Made by a program: the position numbers and the translations under genes. Shown here in pieces: positions 13,124-13,927 of a stretch of 13,927 bases of DNA. The first letter of the stretch is position 1. Every line of letters begins with the position of its first letter. Origin of the DNA: JANNGC01 sp043758205 (GTDB taxonomy: Bacteria > Verrucomicrobiota > Verrucomicrobiia > Limisphaerales > SIBH01). The stretch covers positions 1-13,927 of the forward strand of contig JAYVNY010000280.1 in the NCBI GenBank assembly GCA_043758205.1. The letters run 5' to 3'. The notes beneath the pieces are model-generated. The model saw nothing but the letters and a program-made list of their open reading frames with translations, did not search any database and was not told the DNA's origin.

Positions 13124-13908
13124 GCACGCCGCCTTCCAGTCGTTCGCGAGGGTTCTGGGTCGGGGGCTTTCTGTTTCTCTTTCTTGTCCACGCGTTGGCG
13201 ATTTTCGTTTATGGCGAGCGGGAGAAAGCGTTGCCGCCGAGAAAACAAATCGAACCGTTTCTTCACATCGGCGGCGACGCGGCCACCGATGAGCAACTCG
13301 CGAAGCTGACCGGCTGGCGTGACCCGACGCTCTTCGCGCTGCCGCATCCGCAAGGTTTCTCCGGCGGCGCGTGGTTGAAGTTTCGGCCTGAGACGCCCGC
13401 GCGCAGCAACTGGACCGCGCCGCCCGAGTGGCTGCCGCTGCCCGTCGCGGACCTCGGCGAGACGCTGCATGAATTCGTGACCACGAATCGCCGCCCCGAG
13501 GAGGCGCTGCTGGCCGCCCTGCGTGCGCCGAAGATGCTCGAAGTCCGGCTGCCCGGTGAAGTGCTGGCCATGAAAACTTCCGCGCGCATCGAAGGGCCGC
13601 TGGCTGCACGCACGCTCCTGCGCGCAACGAGTCTTCCCGGCCTCGCCTCTGCCGACGTTTTGAAAAACACCGTCGTGTCCGTGGCGGTGAACGGCGAGGG
13701 CGTGGTGGAAAGTTTGTCCGTGAACGGCGCGTCTGGCTCCGTCGAGGCGGATGAACGCGCGCTGGAGCTGGTGAGGCGTTTCGAGTTTCAACCGCTCGCC
13801 CTGCGCGACGCCCGCGCCCGTGAGACCGCCCCGCCGACGCTCGGGCGAATTATTTTCAACTGGCAGCTGCTGCCGCCGACCAACGCCCTGACCGCCGCCG
13901 CGCCATGA
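13120..13908 (+). CDS. TonB-like energy-transducer protein (membrane-anchored)
   Basis: 262-residue protein. The start chosen is the GTG at 13120, overlapping the exbD-like stop by 4 nt (GTGA), because the upstream ATG at 13063 would overlap exbD by 61 bp. One N-terminal membrane helix, about 12-30 (FWVGGFLFLFLVHALAIFV), places the rest in the periplasm. There is no long Pro-rich TonB spacer; residues 35-165 are only mildly Pro-rich. The C-terminus, about 175-250 (LKNTVVSVAVNGEGVVESLS ... ALELVRRFEFQPL ... GRIIFNWQLLP), has the 'v.v.v...G.v......s.G...lD..a...v....f.P' layout of TonB C-terminal domains. The position after ExbB and ExbD supports the role, but the sequence is distant from classic TonB. 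The ATG of the next gene overlaps its stop (ATGA). Confidence 0.75.
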   Translation: MSTPPSSRSRGFWVGGFLFLFLVHALAIFVYGEREKALPPRKQIEPFLHIGGDAATDEQLAKLTGWRDPTLFALPHPQGFSGGAWLKFRPETPARSNWTAPPEWLPLPVADLGETLHEFVTTNRRPEEALLAALRAPKMLEVRLPGEVLAMKTSARIEGPLAARTLLRATSLPGLASADVLKNTVVSVAVNGEGVVESLSVNGASGSVEADERALELVRRFEFQPLALRDARARETAPPTLGRIIFNWQLLPPTNALTAAAP

Positions 13909-13927
13909 GGAATGAACTGACCACCGC
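13905..13927 (+). CDS. Start of a fourth gene in the exbB-exbD operon (cut by window edge)
   Basis: An ATG at 13905 overlaps the stop of the TonB-like gene (ATGA) and opens the frame MRNELTT, which runs off the window. The 4-nt overlap repeats the coupling seen between the two genes before it, so this is probably the next operon member. Nothing can be said about its function. Confidence 0.6.

Overview
This GC-rich window (roughly 60% by eye) looks like chromosomal DNA from a PVC-superphylum bacterium, most likely a verrucomicrobial lineage close to Pedosphaera/Limisphaera. That placement is an inference. It rests on the combination of a secreted ThuA-domain protein, a GloVer-repeat secreted protein, a twin-arginine Gfo/Idh/MocA oxidoreductase and a secreted PQQ-type beta-propeller, on the general lack of Shine-Dalgarno sequences, and on the dense palindromic intergenic repeats.

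Layout. 1-102: right part of a palindromic repeat. 182-1168 (+): exported ThuA-like protein with a charged helical insert. 1223-2584 (-): secreted GloVer-repeat protein, convergent with it. 2635-2925 (-): a NadS-type XRE antitoxin gene broken by a nonsense codon. 3095-4519 (+): Tat-exported Gfo/Idh/MocA oxidoreductase, followed by a strong intrinsic terminator. 4633-5835 (-): exported PQQ/BamB-like beta-propeller. 6118-6552 (+): small cupin. 6665-8011 (+): RlmI-like 23S rRNA methyltransferase carrying an in-frame repeat insertion. 8193-9959 (-): exported M28 (carboxypeptidase Q-like) metallopeptidase. 10200-11231 and 11235-11651 (-): two-gene operon of a DUF6941-like protein and DNA polymerase III delta'. 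11919-12590, 12680-13123, 13120-13908 and 13905-end (+): an ExbB/TolQ - ExbD/TolR - TonB-like energy-transduction operon with a fourth gene starting at the window edge.

Working together. The only clear functional units are the ExbB-ExbD-TonB-like operon (proton-motive-force coupling to the outer membrane) and the DUF6941-holB pair. The first half is a scatter of single genes for exported carbohydrate-related, sugar-acid-related or redox proteins, each with its own intergenic region.

The most striking layer is the repeat DNA. Four elements (A-D, 159-184 bp) have terminal arms that are small hairpins in inverted orientation, a REPIN-like arrangement, around a spacer that is itself palindromic. 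A fifth element at the window start shares the GGAGCGC/GCGCTCC terminus type but has different, compensated stem bases. Other palindromic repeats lie against the rlmI-like start codon, inside the rlmI-like gene and between exbB and exbD. No transposase is present, so these elements would have to be mobilised in trans. I see no clear defence system or other obvious multi-gene novelty. The repeats and the in-frame repeat insertion are the parts most worth following.
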